Made by a program: the position numbers and the translations under genes
Notes under the pieces: model-generated
Seen by the model: the letters and a program-made list of their open reading frames with translations, nothing else
Database searches by the model: none
Told to the model about the DNA's origin: nothing
Shown here: piece by piece, positions 1 to 6,549 of the stretch
Layout: every line of letters begins with the position of its first letter
How positions within the stretch are numbered: position 1 is the stretch's first letter
Assembly (NCBI GenBank): GCA_900321775.1
Contig: ONXE01000113.1
Coordinates: 1 to 6,549, forward strand
Length of the DNA stretch: 6,549 bases
Direction of reading: 5' to 3'
Source: an uncultured Bacteroidales bacterium
Lineage (GTDB): Bacteria; Bacteroidota; Bacteroidia; Bacteroidales; Paludibacteraceae

Positions 1-3000
1 TGAGGTCCTTCGTCAGCAGCACGTCGCCCTGGTATTCGTTAACAATAGGACGGAGTTCCTCTTCGGCGATGAGCAGTTTGGCGTTGGCGTCCTGCATCAT
101 GAAGTTGAGTCGCTCTGCCGGGTAGGACGGGTCGAGCGGCTGATAAGCACAGCCGGCTTTGAGTACGCCAAGCGAGGCGATGGCCATCCACTCGCAGCGC
201 GGGATGAGGACAGAGACGACGTCTTCATGCTTGAGGCCCTTGCCCACGATGTAGGTCGCGATGCGGTCGGACAGTTCGTCCACTTCGCGGTAGGTGTAGC
301 GGCGGTCCGTATAAACCACTGCGATGTTGTCGGGCGTCTCTGCGGCCTGACGACGGAAGAGCGAGACGATAGTCTGGGTGGCGTCGTAGGGCACTTCGGT
401 CTGATTGAAACTGTCGAGCAGACGAATCTGTGCTTCGCCGATGAGGCTGACGGAGGTCAACGGTGCTGTCGGAGCCGCAGCGAAGGCATCCAGAGCGTTG
501 CTGACGGCTTCTGCCAGCGATTGCATGGAACCCTGGCTGTACCGGCCGTTGTCGTACTCGATGGCGATACTGGGCTTGCCGTCCACCTCCATCACGTAGA
601 AGGAGATCTTGAACTTGGGCACATTCAGCTCCATGTTGTCGGTTTGTATGGCCTGACCATGCACTTCGTAGTGGCTGAAGATACCCATCTGGTAGGCGAA
701 CATGATCTCTGCCGTCAGGTCGTAGTCGGCGGCAATACGCGCGAACGGGTAGTCTTCGTGTGCCAGTGTCTGCTCGAACGAGTCGGCTGTTTCGCGGATA
801 AACTGTTCCACGGTTTGCTCGCCCACTTTGGCCGTCAGAGCCAGGGTGTTGACGAACATACCCATCGTGTTCGAGATGCGGAGGTTGCTGCGGCCGTTCG
901 AGATGGTGGTGATACACACCTCGTCGGAGTTGGCAAACCGTGCCAGGGCGTAGAACACCGCGGCCAGCGAGAGCGCTGCGGGAGTGACGCCTTGCGCTTT
1001 GGCCAGTTGCTCGGTTGCGGATAGGTTGAAAGGTGCGGAAACGTAGGCTATCTCGCCTCGCTGCTTGGGGTTGGTCAGGTCGGACGACAGCTCGGTTGCT
1101 CCGTCTATCTCGCCGAGACGTGAGCGGAAGAACTCGGCCGCCGCAGCGAAGGTGTCGCTCGCTTCTGCCTGTTTTTGTTCGCTGACGAACTGCGCATACG
1201 TGCAAATCTCGGGTTCGATGGTCTTGCCGTCCAGCAAGGCGCAGATCTCGTTGGTGAAGATATCATACGACGCGCCGTCACACACGAGATGATGGATATC
1301 GCAATAGAGGTACAGACGGGTGTCGGTGCGCACGATGGCGAAACGGCAGAGCATCTCGTTGCTGAGGTTGAACGGCTGCACAAAATCGCTCTTGTAGGCC
1401 TCGGCCTGCTCTTCGGTCATCTCCAGGATGTCGATGACGGGCGGTGTGTCTTCCATCTGTTGCACCACGCCGGTCTCGTTGGTGCGGAAGCGCACATGCA
1501 GTTCGGGGTGATTGGCGACTACGGTCAGTACGGCCTGACGAAGGGCGTCGTTGCTGATGTCGGCAGGCAACTGCAGACGCATGGGGATGTTGTACAACGT
1601 GGAAGTGGGGTTCTTGACGCACTCGAAATAGACGCCTGTCTGCGCGAACGACAGCGGCACTTCGGTGGGCGCTTCGGGCTCGTCGGTTGTGCTGACAGCC
1701 GTAGGACTGCCCGGGTTGAGCAGGCGCGCAAGCAGCTCGTTTTCAATGGCTTGGATGGTGATGCCTTTGGTCAGTTGTTTGGCGTCGAGTTGTACGTTGT
1801 AGCGCTTGAAGACCTGTGTGGCCAATTTGATGGCGGAGATGGAGGTCAGACCTACCATACGCAGGTCGGTAGTGATGCCGAAATCTTCGTTGTTGACGAT
1901 CTTCGCCACTATGTCGTGCAGTTCCTGCTCAAGGATATTCAGCGGAGCGGCACTTTCTGTGGACTCGGATGCTCCCGCTTGCATCTTGGGCTCCGGCAGC
2001 GCGCGTTTGTTCACTTTCTGGTTCTGATTGAGCGGAATAGCGTCGATTTGCATGGTCACTGCGGGCACCATATACGGCGGTTTGCGATCCATGATGAACG
2101 CGTTCAGGGCTTGGATATCTACCTGTTCGTCGCTGACGATATAGGCTGCGATGAACTTGCCCCCGCCCTCTTGTTCGAAGGCCTGGACGGTGGCGTCTTT
2201 GATTCCCGGGTACTCGCGAATGACGCCCTCCACTTCTTTGAGCTCGATGCGGAAACCGCGTATCTTGACCTGTCCGTCTTTGCGGCCGACAAACTCGATG
2301 GCTCCGTCCTGACGATAGCGCACGATATCGCCGGTGCGATAGACGCGCTCGCCGTTCCATTCTACAAACGATTCAGCCGTTTTTTCGGGTTTGTTCAGGT
2401 AGCCCAGACTGACCTGTTCTCCGGCCACGAGCAGTTCGCCCGCTGCGCCCCAAGGCAGCTGTTTGCCGTACTTGCCCACGATATACAGGCGCGAAGTGTC
2501 GTTCGGGAAACCGATAGGGATGTTCGGCTCCAGCTTGTTCACAGAATAACTGCAGACATAGGCGATACTCTCCGTCGGTCCGTATCCGTTGCTCAGTCGA
2601 TAGGCCGGAGGGTTGATGCTCATCAGTTTCTCGCCGCCCGTTCCCAGCACTTGCAGTGTGCGCATTTCGGGATAGTTGATAGCCATCTGTGTCGCCACCT
2701 GCGTGGTCATGAACGAGTGGGTGATACCCTGTTCGTCGAAATAGTGATGCATGGCCTCAAGGTCAAAGCGAATCTCGTCCGGCAGGATGTATAACGCGGC
2801 GCCGCAGATAAGGGCAGACCACAGGTCCTGCTGGTACGCATCGAAACCGTATCCGGCGTACGAGGCGTAGCGGCTGAGGTTGCTGATGCCAAAATGGCGG
2901 ATATGGAAATCGCAGAATGCCAGCACGTTGCGCTCGCTTAGCATGACGCCCTTGGGCTCGCCGGTCGTGCCGGAAGTGTAGAGCAGAACAAAGGCGTCGC

Positions 3001-4618
3001 GGTTCTGACATTTGGCCGCATCCTGTTTCATGTATTCCAGTCGCTCCGGCGGGTAACTGCTGTCCAAAGGCAACAGTGTCTTGCCCGCTTTGGCGATAGA
3101 CAGGGGCACGAGCACCATCTGTTCGTCCCGTGGCACGGAATAGCCGACAGCATACTCGCCACAAGGAACGGTATAAGCCGGGTCGATGGCATCGGTCATG
3201 CGGTCCACCTCGGCGTAGGTGAGTCGTTTGTCGCCCGCCACCACACATACTGCGTCCGGATGGGCTGCCACCTGTTGTTTGAAACGAACAACCAAACCGT
3301 CGGTCGCGGGCAGTACGGTTGTCTTCTGCGGATTACATTGTTGTAGCCACAACTTCTGCTCGTCGTCGCAATAGTCGATGTCACGAACGAACTCGGCGGA
3401 AACCATCGAGCGGAGGATGGTACTGTATGTGCGTGCCAACTGTTGCAGATATTCGTCGGTATAGTCGGCTGTGTTGTGGCAGAGGGCGAGGGAGTAGGTA
3501 TTGTCGTGCTCGAAAAGCTCGGCACTCAGTTTCCATCCGGGTGTAGGTTTCTTCAGGTCGATAAAGGGCAGCGTCTCCCCGTTCAGGTGCAGGCTTCCGC
3601 GTTTGTCGGCAAGAACGGATCCCTGATACACGAACATCACCTGGTTGTTGATACCCAGGTCTCGCGCTGCGTCGGGGTAGGCGTAGTACTGGTACTGGCG
3701 TGTCAGTTGCGTCTGCTTGTCGAGACTGCTGAGCATATCTGCAAGGGTCATGTCGCCCCGGAAGCCTACGAACACCGGAAGGGTGTGTACCATCATCGTG
3801 GCTGTGAAGAGCGTGCGGCGGTCGCTGCGTCCCCAGAAGACTGTACAGAAAGAGGCTTTTTCCTCTGCGTTATAGGCGGCCAGCAGCAATCCCCAAGCCG
3901 CTTCGGTGATAATATGTTCCGTGGCGCCAAAACGCTTGACCATAGCCTGCATCTCGTCTTTGGTCAATGAAAGGGGGAAGTGTGTGGTAAGTTGCTCGGG
4001 CTGCGATTTGTCGTTCTCGCACATGGCGATAGGCAGCGACTCGGTGTCGGCTGCGTCGGCGAACTCGTGTGCGTACCACTCGCGCGCTTCGGTCATCAGT
4101 GCTTCGTCCTCACGTTGCGCGGCTTCGGCTTGCGCTACAGCCACGCCGTCCAGGATCTCGCCGGTGGGTTTCTTGCCGTTATAGGCGCGCTCTATATCCT
4201 TGAGTATCAGCGAAAGTGTGAATCCGTCCACCACCACATGGTGCCCATCAACATATAGGTAAGACTGGTCACCAACCACGTAAATCTCGACCCTGTAGAG
4301 GCGTTCGCCATGGATGTCCATCGTGCGGGCAAATGTTTTCCGGGCTTCCTGCCACTCGTCTTCCGTGACGTGCAGAACGTCCACTTTGGGTGGCAGACCG
4401 TCGGTGGTGCAGGGTTGTCCGTCGGCATCTTCCACAATCCTGCTCAACACGTAGGGATGGGCCTCGAGCGTGTCGAGAATGGCTTGTTTCAAACGGAAGA
4501 CATCTATATCTTTCGGGAGTTTGAACATGGCCGGACACTGGTAGTTGACATGCTCATCTACCGATGTCTGGCAGGCATAGTACACACCCAATTGGCTTTG
4601 ACTTAAAGGATTTGTCAT
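1..4618 (-). CDS. Non-ribosomal peptide synthetase, C-A-T-C-A(partial); 3' end beyond window
   Basis: This is a multimodular assembly-line enzyme that activates amino acids as adenylates, loads them on phosphopantetheine carriers and condenses them; it is probably cytoplasmic. The 1539 visible codons contain no stop. C1 (about 1-430) has HHVVVDG at 126-132. A1 (about 440-872) has YTSGTTGEPKG 547-557, GYGPTE 678-683, YRTGD 760-764, GRKDGQVKIRG 778-788 and the A10 lysine K868. T1 (about 893-965) has the pantetheine serine S926 in GLTSISAI. C2 (about 985-1410) has HHLVCDG 1109-1115, MGMFVNT 1252-1258 and HEDYPF 1287-1292. A2 begins with YTYREV 1441 and LKAGCAYQPLD 1486-1496 and is then cut by the window edge. 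The ATG at 4618 is chosen because the first C-domain motif (LSQSQLGVYY) starts at residue 5 and an in-frame TGA lies about 40 bases upstream. The gene starts 40 bases after the phosphatase stop. A1 is shortened between motifs A2 and A3. The product cannot be predicted from this fragment. Family assignment is certain. Confidence 0.97.
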   Translation of the reverse strand, partial: MTNPLSQSQLGVYYACQTSVDEHVNYQCPAMFKLPKDIDVFRLKQAILDTLEAHPYVLSRIVEDADGQPCTTDGLPPKVDVLHVTEDEWQEARKTFARTMDIHGERLYRVEIYVVGDQSYLYVDGHHVVVDGFTLSLILKDIERAYNGKKPTGEILDGVAVAQAEAAQREDEALMTEAREWYAHEFADAADTESLPIAMCENDKSQPEQLTTHFPLSLTKDEMQAMVKRFGATEHIITEAAWGLLLAAYNAEEKASFCTVFWGRSDRRTLFTATMMVHTLPVFVGFRGDMTLADMLSSLDKQTQLTRQYQYYAYPDAARDLGINNQVMFVYQGSVLADKRGSLHLNGETLPFIDLKKPTPGWKLSAELFEHDNTYSLALCHNTADYTDEYLQQLARTYSTILRSMVSAEFVRDIDYCDDEQKLWLQQCNPQKTTVLPATDGLVVRFKQQVAAHPDAVCVVAGDKRLTYAEVDRMTDAIDPAYTVPCGEYAVGYSVPRDEQMVLVPLSIAKAGKTLLPLDSSYPPERLEYMKQDAAKCQNRDAFVLLYTSGTTGEPKGVMLSERNVLAFCDFHIRHFGISNLSRYASYAGYGFDAYQQDLWSALICGAALYILPDEIRFDLEAMHHYFDEQGITHSFMTTQVATQMAINYPEMRTLQVLGTGGEKLMSINPPAYRLSNGYGPTESIAYVCSYSVNKLEPNIPIGFPNDTSRLYIVGKYGKQLPWGAAGELLVAGEQVSLGYLNKPEKTAESFVEWNGERVYRTGDIVRYRQDGAIEFVGRKDGQVKIRGFRIELKEVEGVIREYPGIKDATVQAFEQEGGGKFIAAYIVSDEQVDIQALNAFIMDRKPPYMVPAVTMQIDAIPLNQNQKVNKRALPEPKMQAGASESTESAAPLNILEQELHDIVAKIVNNEDFGITTDLRMVGLTSISAIKLATQVFKRYNVQLDAKQLTKGITIQAIENELLARLLNPGSPTAVSTTDEPEAPTEVPLSFAQTGVYFECVKNPTSTLYNIPMRLQLPADISNDALRQAVLTVVANHPELHVRFRTNETGVVQQMEDTPPVIDILEMTEEQAEAYKSDFVQPFNLSNEMLCRFAIVRTDTRLYLYCDIHHLVCDGASYDIFTNEICALLDGKTIEPEICTYAQFVSEQKQAEASDTFAAAAEFFRSRLGEIDGATELSSDLTNPKQRGEIAYVSAPFNLSATEQLAKAQGVTPAALSLAAVFYALARFANSDEVCITTISNGRSNLRISNTMGMFVNTLALTAKVGEQTVEQFIRETADSFEQTLAHEDYPFARIAADYDLTAEIMFAYQMGIFSHYEVHGQAIQTDNMELNVPKFKISFYVMEVDGKPSIAIEYDNGRYSQGSMQSLAEAVSNALDAFAAAPTAPLTSVSLIGEAQIRLLDSFNQTEVPYDATQTIVSLFRRQAAETPDNIAVVYTDRRYTYREVDELSDRIATYIVGKGLKHEDVVSVLIPRCEWMAIASLGVLKAGCAYQPLDPSYPAERLNFMMQDANAKLLIAEEELRPIVNEYQGDVLLTKDL

Positions 4619-4621
4619 GAT

Positions 4622-4631
4622 ACTATATAGT
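4622..4631. promoter_or_regulatory. 10-bp perfect palindrome ACTATATAGT upstream of NRPS start
   Basis: The sequence ACTATATAGT is its own reverse complement and ends three bases before the NRPS ATG, where a ribosome binding site would lie. No Shine-Dalgarno sequence is present; the leader is A-rich (ACAAACAACAAACAC on the minus strand), as is usual in Bacteroidota. It could be an operator half-site, a weak hairpin affecting translation, or chance in A/T-rich DNA. No Bacteroides-type -7 box (TAnnTTTG) is visible in the gap. Confidence 0.3.
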
Positions 4632-4658
4632 GTTTGTTGTTTGTATATTCGGTGTCAC

Positions 4659-6275
4659 TCACTTAGGTCTGCGTACAGTCATAAGTGTGATGTCGTCGGT
4701 GGGGTACCCTTTGCCGATAAACTGTTTGACGGCCTCCATCGGGTCGGTGTGAGTTTTAACCATCTCGACCCAATGTTGTTCGCCCATCAGTTGGTGCTCG
4801 CTGTCTCGTGCTTCGGTCACGCCGTCGGTGTAAAGGATGAGCTCTGCGCCCGCTTCTATCGTGCACTCCTGTTCCTCAAAATGGTAGTGCGCATCCACGC
4901 CGAGGGGAATGTTGGGAATCATGGTGATGGCTGTGACGTGTCCTGCCTCGTCTTTTACCAGCGGAGGCAGATGGCCTGCGTTGCAAAACTGCAGCCTTCC
5001 GTCCTGCAGGTTCAGCCGACCGACAAAAGCCGTGACAAAAGTGATGGAGGGGTTGTTGTCGCTCAGGACGATATTCATCTCCTCAATGATTGCTTTGGGA
5101 GCGCTCAGGTGCCCGAGCGCGGAGCGGAACAGGTTGACAGTGGCGGACATGAACAGCGCGGCCGGCACGCCCTTGCCGCTTACGTCGCCGATAATGAACC
5201 ACAGTTCGTTGTCACGGAGGCAGAAGTCGTACAGGTCACCGCCCACTTCCAGCATAGGGATCAGGTCGGCGTGCATCACAACACGTTTGTCCTGCGGGAA
5301 ATCCCGCCGCAGGATGCCCATTTGTATGGTGTTGGCAATGCGCATCTCGTTTTCCAGAACCTTTTTTTCGGCCTCCAGACGGATGGTGCGTTTCTGATCA
5401 CGCCATAAGCGTCTAATCAGGAGCGCCACTACCACCAGGCCGAGTACGAAGATAACAAACGGCATCAGGATACTCCAGCGGATGCTCTCCCAGATGAGTC
5501 TCTTGGGCACAGCCACCACTGTCTGGATGTCGATGGGCGAGAGTGTGAGGCGCGAGAAAAGCCAGTTCTCTTGGGTTAACGTGGCGGGGTCTATCTCTTT
5601 CAACTCGTCGCTGGCCGTGAGCAAGGTGCCGTCAGAACTGTAGAGGATACAGATGACCCCGTCGAAGGGATTGAACTGCTCGATCAATCGTTTGAGCCAT
5701 GAAACGCTGAAATCCAGCGCCACTACGCACACCAGGTTGCTATCCTTGTCAACCATGTTGTCGGAGTGGGTGAAAATGGTCTCGGAAAAATCGTTGTCGA
5801 TATAAGGCTGGCTCCAGAAGCCCTTTTCGCCGCTATTGATAGCCCCCGTGTACCACGGGCGAAGGAAATAGTCGTGCTGTTTGTCGCCAAAGGCGATGGT
5901 GTGGAGTTCACCGTTGGTGCGATACGTGCATGGGCAGAACCACTTGCCTTTCTCGGGATAACGGTACTCGGGGAAGGCCACGTAGCAACTGAACAGATTG
6001 GGAAAGGCGCGGATGATTCGGCGCGTGTCTCCGAACAGCTTGTCCGGCTGGTTGATGTTGTCTGCCACCAGCGTCTCCATTTTCTCCACCGCGTCGTAGG
6101 CGTCATACAACTCGAATAGGAGTTTCTCTTGCGCCACTTGCAACTCCACTTGCAACTCCAGATTCATCTGTTTGCGCACGCTTTGGCTGGCCTGACGATA
6201 GGACACAAACAGTTGCACCCCCATCCCGACAATGAGGAACAGCGCCGCTAATATGTGGATATATCGGTAACGCAA
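4659..6275 (-). CDS. Membrane-anchored SpoIIE/RsbU-type PP2C serine phosphatase with dCache-like sensor
   Basis: The 538-residue protein likely dephosphorylates a phosphoserine/threonine partner, typically a STAS anti-sigma-factor antagonist, in response to an external signal. In order it has: a signal-anchor helix (about 7-24); an extracytoplasmic region (about 26-265) with dCache-like features (RPWYTGA 139-145, FWSQPYID 153-160, VVALDFSVSWL 184-194); a second membrane helix (about 268-288); a basic, charged coiled coil (about 290-322) with no recognisable HAMP domain; and the PP2C domain (about 325-535). Catalytic metal-binding motifs are complete: GGDLYD 345-350, GDVSGKG 363-369, NAGH 432-435, YTDGVTEA 482-489 and DD 527-528. 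The start at 6275 is TTG. No ATG or GTG lies between it and the in-frame stop of the preceding gene, and the next Met (residue 18) would cut into the membrane helix. It sits 21 bases after the flavodoxin and 40 bases before the NRPS, so it is probably cotranscribed with both. Its target is not in the window. Family certain; sensor type probable; exact start moderately sure. Confidence 0.95.
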   Translation of the reverse strand: MRYRYIHILAALFLIVGMGVQLFVSYRQASQSVRKQMNLELQVELQVAQEKLLFELYDAYDAVEKMETLVADNINQPDKLFGDTRRIIRAFPNLFSCYVAFPEYRYPEKGKWFCPCTYRTNGELHTIAFGDKQHDYFLRPWYTGAINSGEKGFWSQPYIDNDFSETIFTHSDNMVDKDSNLVCVVALDFSVSWLKRLIEQFNPFDGVICILYSSDGTLLTASDELKEIDPATLTQENWLFSRLTLSPIDIQTVVAVPKRLIWESIRWSILMPFVIFVLGLVVVALLIRRLWRDQKRTIRLEAEKKVLENEMRIANTIQMGILRRDFPQDKRVVMHADLIPMLEVGGDLYDFCLRDNELWFIIGDVSGKGVPAALFMSATVNLFRSALGHLSAPKAIIEEMNIVLSDNNPSITFVTAFVGRLNLQDGRLQFCNAGHLPPLVKDEAGHVTAITMIPNIPLGVDAHYHFEEQECTIEAGAELILYTDGVTEARDSEHQLMGEQHWVEMVKTHTDPMEAVKQFIGKGYPTDDITLMTVRRPK

Positions 6276-6276
6276 G

Positions 6277-6307
6277 ATTGTTAAAACGTTAAATTGTTAA
6301 TTGTTCA
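6277..6307. repeat. A/T-rich short direct repeats (ATTGTTAA) in flavodoxin-phosphatase junction
   Basis: ATTGTTAA occurs at 6277-6284 and 6293-6300, 16 bases apart, and a near copy ATTGTTCA lies at 6300-6307. They cover the flavodoxin stop and the short gap before the phosphatase start. The TTG start (6273-6275) lies directly beside the first copy. Function is unknown; they may be a regulator site, but A/T-rich junctions easily give such repeats by chance. Confidence 0.3.
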
Positions 6308-6549
6308 TTAACTTCCCTTTCTCCCATTTCAACTCGGGGTAGGTCTTGCGCAGGTAGGCCACGGCGTCCTCGATGCCACTGCTGCCGCTGGTGGCAAACG
6401 GTACGAGGGTCTTGCTCTTGAGTTGCTCCAGATTGTTGTCAATCCACGAATTGATGATGCGCGGACAGATGCCCCACCAGATAGGGAATCCCACGTAGAT
6501 GGTGTCGTACGGCGTGATGTCGGTGCACTGTTTGATGGTGGGACGCTCC
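6297..6549 (-). CDS. Flavodoxin-family protein, C-terminal part (5' end beyond window)
   Basis: The frame is open from the right edge to a TAA at 6297-6299, giving about 84 C-terminal residues. The visible sequence includes YDTIYVGFPIWWGICPRII followed by LVPFATSGSSGIEDAV. The 'GFPIWWG..P' strand-loop and the 'PFATSGSSG' segment are the FMN-contacting regions of the short flavodoxins annotated in many anaerobes (Flavodoxin_4-like). These proteins carry FMN and shuttle electrons or act as small flavin reductases in the cytoplasm. The N-terminal phosphate-binding loop (TGNT-type) would lie outside the window and cannot be checked. A GTG at 6494 is an internal Val codon, because the homologous fold clearly continues upstream of it. 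The gene is 21 bases upstream of the phosphatase and in the same reading frame, so cotranscription is likely. A link to the NRPS product (for example a redox tailoring step) is possible but unsupported; it may simply be a neighbour. Family call is fairly sure, specific role unknown. Confidence 0.85.
   Translation of the reverse strand, partial: ERPTIKQCTDITPYDTIYVGFPIWWGICPRIINSWIDNNLEQLKSKTLVPFATSGSSGIEDAVAYLRKTYPELKWEKGKLMNN

Noticed and set aside
227..1024. 265-codon plus-strand open frame
   Set aside because: It is antisense to the C2/A2 part of the NRPS, has no domain and shows the same shadow composition.
1696..1942. Epimerisation domain between T1 and C2
   Set aside because: Only a carrier domain and a short Pro/Glu/Thr linker lie between A1 and C2, with no room for an E domain.
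1175..2794. 539-codon open frame on the plus strand
   Set aside because: It is antisense to the NRPS. The translation is rich in His, Val, Gly and Arg with no recognisable domain, as expected from the reverse complement of GC-rich codons, while the minus strand carries clear NRPS motifs.
2975..3064. Possible frameshift or pseudogene at the shortened part of A1
   Set aside because: The frame stays open and the motifs on both sides are in the same frame. Codon counting from 4618 to the window edge is consistent, so the shortening is an in-frame difference and not a visible break.
4617..5408. 263-codon plus-strand open frame opposite the phosphatase
   Set aside because: The minus strand holds all PP2C catalytic motifs; the plus-strand product has no recognisable fold.
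1..6549. CRISPR array, tRNA, rRNA, insertion sequence or attachment site
   Set aside because: Nearly the whole window is coding and the two gaps are 21 and 40 bases. I saw no spaced repeats, transposase or structured RNA.

Overview
The window holds three genes, all on the minus strand and in the same order of transcription, so the coordinates run from right to left. First is the 3' end of a flavodoxin-family gene (6549 down to 6297). Next is a complete membrane-anchored SpoIIE/RsbU-type PP2C phosphatase (6275 down to 4659). Last is the 5' part of a large non-ribosomal peptide synthetase (NRPS, 4618 down to the left edge, 1539 codons visible and still open). The gaps are only 21 and 40 bases and no terminator hairpin is visible between the genes, so a single transcript is likely.

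The likely host is a member of the Bacteroidota, probably a Bacteroidales organism of fairly high GC. None of the starts has a Shine-Dalgarno-like AGGAGG. The leaders are A/T-rich, as is usual in that phylum, and the flavodoxin resembles the short flavodoxins common in anaerobic gut bacteria. This is inference from style, since there is no marker gene here.

The NRPS reads condensation (C1), adenylation (A1), carrier (T1), condensation (C2), then the start of a second adenylation domain (A2) cut by the window edge. Both C domains keep the HHxxxDG active site. No epimerisation domain lies between T1 and C2. The line opens with a C domain although the gene immediately upstream is not another NRPS, so C1 is either a starter domain (for example N-acylating) or receives its donor from a synthetase elsewhere. 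A1 is unusual: it lacks about 30 residues between core motifs A2 and A3 and its substrate pocket is odd, yet the catalytic motifs are preserved.

The phosphatase has a signal-anchor helix, an extracytoplasmic dCache-like sensor with a Cys-Pro-Cys motif, a second membrane helix, a short coiled coil and a catalytic domain with all metal ligands. Its tight linkage to the NRPS suggests that an external signal is coupled through a partner-switching (RsbU-like) pathway to production of, or response to, a peptide. This signalling-biosynthesis pairing is the most interesting point in the window. The only non-coding DNA is in the two short gaps, which carry an A/T-rich direct repeat and a 10-bp palindrome just upstream of the NRPS start.
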